Origin: Thermoplasmatales archaeon
GTDB lineage: Archaea > Thermoplasmatota > E2 > DHVEG-1
Assembly (NCBI GenBank): GCA_030672305.1
Contig: DAOVGR010000035.1
Coordinates: 1 to 42,792 of the forward strand
DNA: 42,792 nt
Direction of reading: 5' to 3'
Shown here: in pieces, positions 24,438 through 32,227 of the stretch
How positions within the stretch are numbered: the stretch's first letter is position 1
Layout: every line of letters begins with the position of its first letter
Notes under the pieces: model-generated
The model's database searches: none
Seen by the model: only the letters and a program-made list of their open reading frames with translations
What the model was told of the DNA's origin: nothing
Made by a program: the position numbers and the translations under genes

Positions 24438-26038
24438 ACATAATAGACGATATAATACTTCACTCTCCAGCACTGATTGTTGCTATACCTCTACTTGGTG
24501 CTTTTCTAACGCCATTAATAAGTAAAATAAATGATAAAGTAAGAAACGTATTTGTTATATCCATAGTACTATTTACAAGCGCAATTGTTTTACTACTTGC
24601 TAATGATATTTATTCAGCATGCGGTAAAATTCATACATATGTTTTTGGCGGAACTGCAGCAATTACAGAAGGCGGTTTTGCAGTTAGAATTCTGTTTGAA
24701 GTTGATGGATTGAATATCTTTATGGCAATAATTACTACTATTTTAGCGATATCAGGTGTAATTTATTCCTGGGCATTTATGAAGGAAAATACTGGACTTG
24801 ACAAGTACTATACACTTTATCTTTTAATGATTGCAGGTATGTTTGGTATGATTCTCACAGGTGATATGTTCAACTTCTTTGTATTCCTAGAGATAACCTC
24901 AATTGCATCCTGTGCTCTTATTGCATTTTGGACAAGCAAAGGAAAGGCGGTAGATGCAGGATTTAAATATATAGTAATTAGTGCAATAGGTGCTCTCTTT
25001 ATTTTGTTTGCAATTGCTATACTGTACGGACAATATAATGCTTTAAATATGGCAGTTCTAGCAAGTAACATCCAGTTCTCCTTCTTGGATAAAATCGCAC
25101 TTGTTATACTCATTTCAGGTCTTGCAATGAAAGCAGGTATAGTACCTATGCATATGTGGCTTCCAGATGCATATGGACGAGCTCCAGCGTCAGTTACCTT
25201 AATTTTAGTTGGTGTTACTCAAGCAAGCCTATATGGTGCATTAAGAATGATTTTTACGGTTTATGGAGGAAAATTAACCACTACAATTAACCAAATTGGA
25301 GATGTAAATATTGATTTAAACCTTCTTTTAGGTATATTCATAGTTGGATTAGCACTAGTCACAATATTTATAGGCGTGCTTATGGCACTTAAAGAAAATA
25401 ATTTCAAAAGGATGATAGCATTTGCAGCAGTAGCAGAGATTGGTTATATAATCCTTGCAATAGGTGCGGCACTTACAACAGTATTTTCAGCAACCGATCC
25501 CAGAACTGGAATCATGGCATTAAAAGGAGGAATATTTCACATATTAAATGATGCATTGGATATTGGATTGCTGTTTCTTGTAGCTGGCGCAATATACTAT
25601 GCAACTAAAGAAACCTCGTTAAATCGGTTAGGTGGACTTGCAAGAAATATGAAATATACAACAATATTTTTCTTGATAGGTCTCCTTGCTGTTTCAGGTA
25701 TGCCACCAATGAATGGTTTTGCTTCAAAATTGATGATATATGAATCAACTTATCAAGTGAACCCTATCTTATCAATAATTGCTATTTTATGTAGCATACT
25801 ACTCCTTGCAGTTTTTGTGAAAGTATTTCACTCAGCATTTCTAGGGCCAAAATTACCTAAATTTGATAATGTAAAAGAAGTACCGAAAAGTATGCTACTA
25901 GCAATGGGAATTATTGCATGTATAATTATTTTCATTGGATTATTCCCAGATTTAGTTGTTAACAATATCGTGCAACCAGCAGTAAACGCACTTACAAATA
26001 ACTCGAATTATATAAATAATGTTATAGGAGGAATTTAA
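24434..26038 (+). CDS. Mbh/Mrp-type antiporter subunit H (MrpD/NuoN-like)
   Basis: The 534-residue protein is the large proton- or sodium-translocating antiporter subunit, with about 14 helices. Conserved landmarks are GDMFNFFVFLEITSIASCALIAF, MKAGIVPMHMWLPDAYGRAPASVT (membrane lysine and the broken helix), LKENNFKRMIAFAAVAEIGYI, KGGIFHILNDALD and the C-terminal SGMPPMNGFASKLMI. It matches MbhH/MrpD and NuoL/M/N of complex I. In the complex it provides the ion channel driven by redox or by the antiport partner. No frameshift or missing charged residue is apparent. Confidence 0.95.
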   Translation: MNIIDDIILHSPALIVAIPLLGAFLTPLISKINDKVRNVFVISIVLFTSAIVLLLANDIYSACGKIHTYVFGGTAAITEGGFAVRILFEVDGLNIFMAIITTILAISGVIYSWAFMKENTGLDKYYTLYLLMIAGMFGMILTGDMFNFFVFLEITSIASCALIAFWTSKGKAVDAGFKYIVISAIGALFILFAIAILYGQYNALNMAVLASNIQFSFLDKIALVILISGLAMKAGIVPMHMWLPDAYGRAPASVTLILVGVTQASLYGALRMIFTVYGGKLTTTINQIGDVNIDLNLLLGIFIVGLALVTIFIGVLMALKENNFKRMIAFAAVAEIGYIILAIGAALTTVFSATDPRTGIMALKGGIFHILNDALDIGLLFLVAGAIYYATKETSLNRLGGLARNMKYTTIFFLIGLLAVSGMPPMNGFASKLMIYESTYQVNPILSIIAILCSILLLAVFVKVFHSAFLGPKLPKFDNVKEVPKSMLLAMGIIACIIIFIGLFPDLVVNNIVQPAVNALTNNSNYINNVIGGI

Positions 26039-26040
26039 CC

Positions 26041-26397
26041 ATGATAGAGATTCAAGATTTCTTAAGAACATTAGGAACCAATAGCGGTTTTTGGAATCCT
26101 TTAGTTTGGGGAATTATTATAGTTATTGCGCTTCTTATAGCATATATTATTCGTGGCCGTGGTAAAAAAGAATATAAAAAACAAACTGAACAAACAAAGG
26201 TCTTTTTATCAGGAAATCCAGAACTAGAAAAGGAAGAAATGCATATTAAAGCAAGTAATGTTTACTGGGGTTTCATGGAGTCTTTTAAATGGCTCTATAC
26301 TGGTTTAGAAAAAATGCACACAGGAAACGTTAGTGATTACATTCTATGGTTTGTTGTAGTAATTGGAATTTTTTTCATAATCTTGGGGGTGATCTAA
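26041..26397 (+). CDS. MbhI-like membrane-bound hydrogenase / Mbs subunit
   Basis: A 118-residue protein with one helix near residues 19-37 (LVWGIIIVIALLIAYII), a basic linker, a soluble stretch (FLSGNPELEKEEMHIKASNVYWGFMESFKWLY) and a C-terminal helix (YILWFVVVIGIFFIILGVI). Size, topology and position after the MrpD-like gene match MbhI / MbxH'-type connector subunits that bridge antiporter and hydrogenase modules. Weak sequence conservation in this family keeps the call short of certain. The next gene starts on the following base. Confidence 0.75.
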   Translation: MIEIQDFLRTLGTNSGFWNPLVWGIIIVIALLIAYIIRGRGKKEYKKQTEQTKVFLSGNPELEKEEMHIKASNVYWGFMESFKWLYTGLEKMHTGNVSDYILWFVVVIGIFFIILGVI

Positions 26398-27486
26398 GTG
26401 CTTGAGCTCCAAGAAATAATTAGAACAGTAATGATAATTATACTAAGTACAGTTGTACTTGCTTTATTTGGAATTTTCTTTGGTTTGTTATATAAAGGTA
26501 TAGACCGTAAAATCTCTGCGCATATGCAAGGTAGAATAGGACCTCCAATACGCCAACCATTCAGAGATGTCGGAAAATTATTTACAAAGGAAAACATAAT
26601 CCCCGAGAATGCAGTTCCTTGGGTTTTCAATCTTGCACCACTTATTGGTCTTGTAGGTACAATTTCTATACTCCTTTATCTGCCGATAGGTGGCTTTCGA
26701 CCATTAGCATCTGTTGAAGGAGAAATCATTTTTGGAGATCTTATCTTAGTACTGTACTTACTTATGATTCCATCATTAGCTCTTGTTATTGGCGGTTTTG
26801 CATCTGGTTCACCATATGCAACAATTGGTGCACAGAGAGAAATGGCAACGATGATTGCTTATGAATTTCCTCTTGCAATAATCATTATTACAATTGCATG
26901 GAAACTAGGAAGTATTGCTGCTGGAGGATTAGGAGTTGAAAATGCATTTACCCTTACAGCGATTACTGCAAATCCAGTTTGGAATGCTGTAGGACCTCTA
27001 GGTTTCATTGGACTCATTCTCTTGCTACTTGTCTTAATAATTGTGACCCCTGCGGAACTGTCAAAGATACCATTTGATGCTCCAGAAGCTGAAACTGAAA
27101 TAGGTGGTGGTTTACTTGTGGAATATTCAGGTAGAAACTTGGCTATGTTTTATCTTACAGATGCTGTAAAAACTGTGGTTATGGCATCAATTATAGTTGC
27201 ATTATTTTTCCCCTATAATCTATCCCCTTTATTAGGTTTAGAAAGTATTCCTGCATATATCTTGGACTTCATATTTTTCCTGATTAAAATATTGATAATA
27301 ATAGTATTTTCAGTATCACTAATTAGAGTTTCAGTTGCACGTTTAAAAATTGATCAAATTGTTTATACCTATTGGGTTCCCTTAACACTTATAGCTCTAG
27401 TTGGATTAATATGCATTATGTGGGATGGAACAATGATGGAGAGCTATGGGTGGCCTAAGATAGTAGAAATATTTGGTCTTATCTAA
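26398..27486 (+). CDS. NuoH-like membrane anchor subunit (MbhM type)
   Basis: The 362-residue, roughly eight-helix protein is the NuoH/MbhM subunit that normally anchors the NiFe-hydrogenase or quinone module to the membrane. Conserved parts are RIGPPIRQPFRDVGKLFTKE near residue 47, SPYATIGAQREMATMIAYEFPLAI near 138 and PFDAPEAETEIGGGLLVEYSGRNLAMF near 220, the last being the acidic loop facing the catalytic subunits. The start is GTG, preceded by gggggtgatc and directly abutting the MbhI-like gene. In Mbh operons J, K and L lie between I and M; in Mbx/Mbs operons J, K, L and N follow M. Neither set is here: the next gene is an archaeosortase 60 bases on. Confidence 0.95.
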   Translation: MLELQEIIRTVMIIILSTVVLALFGIFFGLLYKGIDRKISAHMQGRIGPPIRQPFRDVGKLFTKENIIPENAVPWVFNLAPLIGLVGTISILLYLPIGGFRPLASVEGEIIFGDLILVLYLLMIPSLALVIGGFASGSPYATIGAQREMATMIAYEFPLAIIIITIAWKLGSIAAGGLGVENAFTLTAITANPVWNAVGPLGFIGLILLLLVLIIVTPAELSKIPFDAPEAETEIGGGLLVEYSGRNLAMFYLTDAVKTVVMASIIVALFFPYNLSPLLGLESIPAYILDFIFFLIKILIIIVFSVSLIRVSVARLKIDQIVYTYWVPLTLIALVGLICIMWDGTMMESYGWPKIVEIFGLI

Positions 27487-27546
27487 AGTAATCAGCAACA
27501 TAACAATCTTAAAGGATTTTATCATTCAAGGGGACTAGACTAAATT

Positions 27547-28476
27547 ATGGAGAAATTCAACACTTTAGATAAAATTGTGGCTTCATTTTTTTTTATAATT
27601 CCAGTAATTCTTGTAATCATTGGAATTTCATTATTTGATTATCCTTTATCACAAGAAATTGAGTTTTTTTTATCAATTCCTCTGTTTAGCAGTCTTGTTA
27701 TTCTATTGATTGGATTTATAACAAAAAAGAAAGGATTGAGCAATAGACTTAAAATAGTTGGATGGAGTCTCTTTGCGTTTTTCTGGTCAACCCAACCTAA
27801 TACTCTTTATTTTGGTGAAGATGGTGATATTGTAAATGCTTTTATAGCAGTTATTGGAGTTTTTATAATTTTTTATCTGGCATATCATGAATGGCTATCA
27901 ATCAAAATAAAGGAAGAATTAAATTGTTTAAATTGGGCAGCAGGGGTAGCAGCGATAGCTGGAATTATATATTTTGGTATTGAATTAACACCCTTGGCTA
28001 TGTGGCTTAGAGAAGTAGTCGCTGCTCAAAGTGGAGTCCTACTTAATATTTTTACAGGCGAAGTGATAATAGATGGAGTTAATATTAGTTATAAACTTGC
28101 ACATATAGAGCTAATATTTGCATGTACTGCAGTTCAATCTATGGTTCTTTTTATTGGTATGATACTACCACTGATAAAAGTTAATATCAGGAAGAAATTT
28201 TATGGTTTAATAGTAACAGTTGTGCCAATATACTTTTTGAATTTGATAAGGAATGCTCTTGTCATTTATCTTACGGGTGAATATGGCCCTGAATTTTTTA
28301 ACACAGCCCATAATGTTATTGGAAAAGGGGGAAGTTTGATTGCATTAGTTATTTTGCTATTTATTGTTATTAAAATCCTTCCTGAAGTTTTTGATGAAAT
28401 AATATATCTTACAGATCTTTACAAAAGAAAAGGACCGTTTGAAAGATTTCTTAAAATAATCTGGAGAAAAAAATAG
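27547..28476 (+). CDS. artA: Archaeosortase (ArtA type)
   Basis: The 309-residue multi-pass membrane protein is an exosortase/archaeosortase-family transpeptidase-like enzyme. The family's catalytic residues are visible: Cys193 in FACTAVQSM, Arg235 in FLNLIRNALVI and His255 in NTAHNVIGKGGSL, each at a helix end facing outward. ArtA processes the C-terminal PGF-CTERM tripartite tail of surface proteins and joins the new end to a membrane lipid in haloarchaea. The next two genes make archaetidylserine and its decarboxylation product, agreeing with the known link between ArtA and these lipids in Haloferax. A ribosome binding site (gggga) lies 12 bases upstream. No PGF-CTERM substrate is encoded in the window. 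Confidence 0.9.
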   Translation: MEKFNTLDKIVASFFFIIPVILVIIGISLFDYPLSQEIEFFLSIPLFSSLVILLIGFITKKKGLSNRLKIVGWSLFAFFWSTQPNTLYFGEDGDIVNAFIAVIGVFIIFYLAYHEWLSIKIKEELNCLNWAAGVAAIAGIIYFGIELTPLAMWLREVVAAQSGVLLNIFTGEVIIDGVNISYKLAHIELIFACTAVQSMVLFIGMILPLIKVNIRKKFYGLIVTVVPIYFLNLIRNALVIYLTGEYGPEFFNTAHNVIGKGGSLIALVILLFIVIKILPEVFDEIIYLTDLYKRKGPFERFLKIIWRKK

Positions 28477-28477
28477 C

Positions 28478-29128
28478 ATGAATATTGCTAAAGGTTCAAA
28501 GTTCTGGATTCTTAGTTCTTTTATTGCATTTATCTTCTTTTTTATTCTATTTATTTTTTTTAGGGATGAGGTTATTGGTGCAATTTTTCTTTTAATATCA
28601 ACGGTTACTTTTTTAAAAACTATTATTTTGATAATCTTTTTTAGAGATCCTGACAGAAATATTGGAAATGGAATTATTGCTTGTGCTGATGGAAGAATTA
28701 GAGAAATTAGCAATATAAAAGATAATGATGTTGGAGATTGCACCAGGATTTCTACATTTATGAATGTATATAATGTTCATGTTAATCGAATGCCTATTGA
28801 TGGAACTATAAAAAATATTGTTCATACTTCTGGATTTCATCTTCCTGCTTTTAAAAAAGAATCAGAGAAAAATGAACAAGTAATAATTACAGCCGAGACA
28901 AAAATTGGTATTATAAAGATAATACAGATTGCAGGAACACTGGCTCGTCGTATTGTCCCTTATATTCAAAAAGGAAACAAGTTGAAAAAGGGTGAAAAGA
29001 TTGGAATAATTAGGTTTGGTTCTAGAGTAGATGTATATTTACCAACTATAAGTATAAAAGATATATTAGTTAAAAGAGGAGAAATGGTTAAGGCAGGGGA
29101 GAATACAATTGCAGAAGTCAATGATTAA
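28478..29128 (+). CDS. Archaetidylserine decarboxylase (PssD, phosphatidylserine decarboxylase family)
   Basis: This enzyme converts archaetidylserine into archaetidylethanolamine. The 216-residue proenzyme has two N-terminal helices, then the decarboxylase domain with the substrate-region segment STFMNVYNVHVNRMPIDG, VIITAETKIGIIKIIQIAG and the self-cleavage site FGSRVD, where Ser182 becomes the pyruvoyl group. The C-terminal alpha chain would therefore be about 35 residues, as usual. It follows the archaeosortase by one base and overlaps the synthase gene, forming an artA - pssD - pssA operon. Confidence 0.92.
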   Translation: MNIAKGSKFWILSSFIAFIFFFILFIFFRDEVIGAIFLLISTVTFLKTIILIIFFRDPDRNIGNGIIACADGRIREISNIKDNDVGDCTRISTFMNVYNVHVNRMPIDGTIKNIVHTSGFHLPAFKKESEKNEQVIITAETKIGIIKIIQIAGTLARRIVPYIQKGNKLKKGEKIGIIRFGSRVDVYLPTISIKDILVKRGEMVKAGENTIAEVND

Positions 29129-29813
29129 ATTAATTTCAGTTGCTGATATAGTTTCACTTACCAATGCTATTTTTGGTTTTCTTGCTATTCTTTTTCTTAT
29201 TTCAGATTTAATTTCCAATGAGGAAATGAAATTGAGAGTTTCTTTTTCTTTTATACTTCTTGCATTACTTGCAGATGGCTTGGATGGTATTGTAGCAAGA
29301 AAAACAAGAATTAGTGATATTGGAGAATATTTAGAATCAATTGCGGATATGACCTCTCTAATTATTGCTCCAGCGATTTTTATTTACTTTGTCTACCATA
29401 ATTTAGTGTCATTCTGTATTTATAATCATATATATCTTATGATAGCTCTAGTTTTATTTTTAACACTTGGAGCCTTAAGACTTGCCTCTTTTCATATAAT
29501 GAAAAATAAGAAATTTTTTCTTGGCCTTCCAGCTTCAGTAAGTACAATAATTTTACTAATATTGGCATTTTTTGAAGTTAAATTCATTTTTATTTTATCA
29601 GCAATCATTTTAATTTCGCTAGCAATGATTACAAATATTCGTTTTCCTAAACCTGTATTTAAAATTAATGTGATAGCTGCTATTCTTATTATTTTAACAA
29701 TAATTGTTGGGAAAAATTTCTATGGTTTTGCCCCTATTCTCCTTATCACAGCAATAGTTATATATTCAATTATTGGACCAGTTTATAGAAAAATTTTTGT
29801 AAAAAAACTATAA
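29121..29813 (+). CDS. Archaetidylserine synthase (CDP-alcohol phosphatidyltransferase family)
   Basis: The enzyme joins L-serine to CDP-archaeol. The 230-residue protein has about seven helices and the CDP-alcohol phosphotransferase motif around DGLDGIVARKTRISDIG followed by EYLESIAD. The usual third Asp (G-x3-D-x3-D) is Glu here, while the last Asp is kept. I chose the ATG at 29121, which overlaps the pssD stop in atgattaa; a TTG at 29109 is the alternative. It ends the three-gene archaeosortase/lipid operon. The product is an archaetidylserine or, less likely, another archaetidyl alcohol such as inositol phosphate or glycerol phosphate; the pssD neighbour favours serine. Confidence 0.88.
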   Translation: MIKLISVADIVSLTNAIFGFLAILFLISDLISNEEMKLRVSFSFILLALLADGLDGIVARKTRISDIGEYLESIADMTSLIIAPAIFIYFVYHNLVSFCIYNHIYLMIALVLFLTLGALRLASFHIMKNKKFFLGLPASVSTIILLILAFFEVKFIFILSAIILISLAMITNIRFPKPVFKINVIAAILIILTIIVGKNFYGFAPILLITAIVIYSIIGPVYRKIFVKKL

Positions 29814-29853
29814 AAACATTTCTAAACAGAAAACGCATTACAGGTAGTTATTT

Positions 29854-30414
29854 ATGGACGATATACCAAAGATTGGTATCACTGGTATGCCTAGTGTGGG
29901 TAAAACCGATACGCTTTTAAAAATAATAAAATCCCTTGAAGAACATGGTTATACAGTCGAGGGGATGATAACGGAGCCTATTGTTAAGAAGAAAAAACGT
30001 GTAGGTTTTTACGTTACAGATTGGCAAACCAAAGAACGAGAAGTTTTTGCTCATGTTGATTTTGAGATGAAAGAAAAAGTTGGTAAGTATGGTGTAGATA
30101 TTGGTGCCTTAGATAGAATTGGTGTACCTGCCATTGAAAAGGCTATTCTTGATGAAAATGTTAATATAATTGTAATTGATGAAATTGGTAAAATGGAGAT
30201 GCTTTCTGAAAATTTTTGCATGATGGTAATTGAAGCCTTAGATTCTGATAAGCCAATAATGGTTACACTTCACAAGAAATCAAGAACCCCTCTTCTTCAG
30301 GATGTTCGCCGTCGTGATGATATTAGAATTTTAGAAGTTACACCTGTTAACCGTAATTTACTTCCATATAAAATCGAAAAGATAATGGAAGAAAAATTAC
30401 CCCCCTTATTTTAA
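29854..30414 (+). CDS. THEP1-family nucleoside-triphosphatase
   Basis: The 186-residue protein matches the archaeal NTPase THEP1 family: P-loop GITGMPSVGKTDTLLK (residues 7-22), Walker B NIIVIDEIGKMEM and the typical stretches VEGMITEPI and RVGFYVTDW. Members hydrolyse NTPs without strong base preference in vitro; the physiological role is not known. It starts 40 bases after the lipid operon and ends two bases before Trm1, so it is likely co-transcribed with the downstream tRNA-modification gene. Confidence 0.92.
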   Translation: MDDIPKIGITGMPSVGKTDTLLKIIKSLEEHGYTVEGMITEPIVKKKKRVGFYVTDWQTKEREVFAHVDFEMKEKVGKYGVDIGALDRIGVPAIEKAILDENVNIIVIDEIGKMEMLSENFCMMVIEALDSDKPIMVTLHKKSRTPLLQDVRRRDDIRILEVTPVNRNLLPYKIEKIMEEKLPPLF

Positions 30415-30416
30415 AT

Positions 30417-31523
30417 ATGAAAAAAACTCCAACTATTGAAAATATTATTGAAGGTAAAACTAATATTTTGGTCTATAAGAGTAAACAATCAAAAAAAGGT
30501 CCTGGTTCAAAGGATGATCTTCCTTTTTATAACCCATCCATGGAACTCAATAGAGATCTATCTATACTTGTTTGTCAATGGTTTGTAAATAATAGTAAGA
30601 AAAATCTGAATTTATTAGATGGCCTTGCTGCATCTGGTATTCGTGGTCTCAGATTTGCAAATGAGGTTGTTGGAAATTTTGACATAACTGTTAATGATTG
30701 GAATCCTGATGCTTATGAGCTAGTAAAAAAGAATATTAAAAATTTGAAACTGAAAAATATTGTAGCTATTAATAGAAATCTTAATACTATACTTTTGGAA
30801 AATAAATTCGATTACATTGATATTGATCCATTTGGTTCACCTGTTTATTTTATCGATTTAGCGATGCGAAGTATATGTAATGATGGAATAATTGCATGTA
30901 CTGCAACTGATACGGCTACTCTTTGTGGTACATATCCTAAGGTTTGTTTACGTAGATATGGTGCTATTCCATATCATTCTATAGCAATGAAAGAAACTGG
31001 ACTTCGTATACTTCTTGGTTTTATCTGCAGAGAAGCAGGAAAATATGACAAAGCAATCAAACCTTTAGTAAGCTATTGTACAGATCATTACTTTAGGGCA
31101 TATATCCAAGTTATAAATGGAACCAGTAGAGCGAATGATTCAATGAAGAATTATTCAATTATAAAATCAAATAATCTTTTTTCTTTAAAAAATGAAAATG
31201 TGGATATCGGTCCTCTCTGGACCGGGAAACTTCAAAATAAAAAAATATTAGCTGAATTTAGAACAATGCTTTTCGAAACACATTTAAACACAAAAAATGA
31301 ACTTTGGAAATTATTGGATTTACTAGAAGAAGAGGCTGATGCACCTATCTTCTTTTATACAACAGATAAACTAGCATCTCTTTTAAAAAAATCTCCTCCC
31401 AAAATGGAAACTATTTTTAAAAAATTACAAGAAAAAGGTTATAATGTTTATAGGACTCATTTTAGTTCTACAGGGTTTAAAACCAATGCTCCAAAATCCG
31501 AAATAGAAAAAGTGTATAAATAA
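30417..31523 (+). CDS. trm1: tRNA (guanine-26-N2)-dimethyltransferase
   Basis: Trm1 dimethylates G26 at the junction of the D and anticodon stems of tRNA. The 368-residue protein has the N-terminal EGKTNILVYKSKQSKKGPGSKDDLPFYNPSMELNRDLS block, SAM-binding LLDGLAASGIRGLRFANE, the catalytic-loop motif DIDPFGSPVYF and CTATDTATLCGTYPKVCLRRYG, followed by the archaeal C-terminal domain (FYTTDKLASLLKKSPPKME). All are complete. It sits between the NTPase and purN, all on the plus strand. Confidence 0.96.
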   Translation: MKKTPTIENIIEGKTNILVYKSKQSKKGPGSKDDLPFYNPSMELNRDLSILVCQWFVNNSKKNLNLLDGLAASGIRGLRFANEVVGNFDITVNDWNPDAYELVKKNIKNLKLKNIVAINRNLNTILLENKFDYIDIDPFGSPVYFIDLAMRSICNDGIIACTATDTATLCGTYPKVCLRRYGAIPYHSIAMKETGLRILLGFICREAGKYDKAIKPLVSYCTDHYFRAYIQVINGTSRANDSMKNYSIIKSNNLFSLKNENVDIGPLWTGKLQNKKILAEFRTMLFETHLNTKNELWKLLDLLEEEADAPIFFYTTDKLASLLKKSPPKMETIFKKLQEKGYNVYRTHFSSTGFKTNAPKSEIEKVYK

Positions 31524-31549
31524 AATCCAATATTAGGGGATGAGAGTAT

Positions 31550-32221
31550 ATGGCTAAAAAACTAAGAGTTGGTGTTTTAGCATCTGGAGGAGGAACTGAT
31601 CTTCAAAGTATTATTGATGCTTCTAAAAAAGGAATGATTGATGCAGAAGTTATAGTTGTCATTAGTGAGTATGAAGATGCAAATGCACTTAAAAGAGCTC
31701 AGAATTCTAAAATTAATGCCTTTTTTATTGATCCAAAAGGAATAGAAAAAGAGGATTTTGATAAGAAAATCGATAAAATTCTTGAGGAAAACAATATAGA
31801 ACTTGTAATTGGAGCAGGTTATATGAGAATGCTGAGTTCTTGTTTTGTAAAAAAATGGTATGGTAGATTAATTAATATTCATCCTGCTCTTCTTCCATCA
31901 TTTAAAGGTACAGATGGACAGTTTGATGCTTTAAATTATGGTGTAAAGATAACGGGTTGTACTACTCATTTCATGGATGAAAAAATGGATCATGGTCCAA
32001 TTATATTACAAGCAGCAGTAAAGGTGATGCCTGGTGATGATAGGGAGAAACTTGCACATCGTATACTTGAGGTTGAACACCAGATTCTACCTAGAACTGT
32101 TGATCTATTTGCTCAGAAACGTCTGAAAATTGATGGAAGAAGGATTACAATAAAAAAAGGGGATAGTTGGAAGGATAAATACAAAGTTTTTCCTAATGTG
32201 ATGTACTCAGAGGGATATTAG
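31550..32221 (+). CDS. purN: Phosphoribosylglycinamide formyltransferase
   Basis: PurN adds the formyl group of 10-formyl-tetrahydrofolate to glycinamide ribonucleotide, the third step of purine synthesis. Within 223 residues the N-terminal GVLASGGGTDLQSI binds the ribonucleotide phosphate. The catalytic triad Asn-His-Asp is visible in INIHPALLPSF and in MDHGPI, and the loop MPGDDREKLAHRILEVEHQ follows as usual. It is followed after six bases by folC, whose product polyglutamylates folate. This contrasts with archaea that use formate-dependent PurT/PurP and methanopterin. A ribosome binding site (gggga) precedes the start. Confidence 0.95.
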   Translation: MAKKLRVGVLASGGGTDLQSIIDASKKGMIDAEVIVVISEYEDANALKRAQNSKINAFFIDPKGIEKEDFDKKIDKILEENNIELVIGAGYMRMLSSCFVKKWYGRLINIHPALLPSFKGTDGQFDALNYGVKITGCTTHFMDEKMDHGPIILQAAVKVMPGDDREKLAHRILEVEHQILPRTVDLFAQKRLKIDGRRITIKKGDSWKDKYKVFPNVMYSEGY

Positions 32222-32227
32222 CGATAT

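Noticed and set aside
28357-28840. Antisense frames over the archaeosortase/PssD junction
   Set aside because: They are rich in Ile, Asn and Ser from AT-rich antisense DNA, have no ribosome binding sites and overlap well-supported genes.
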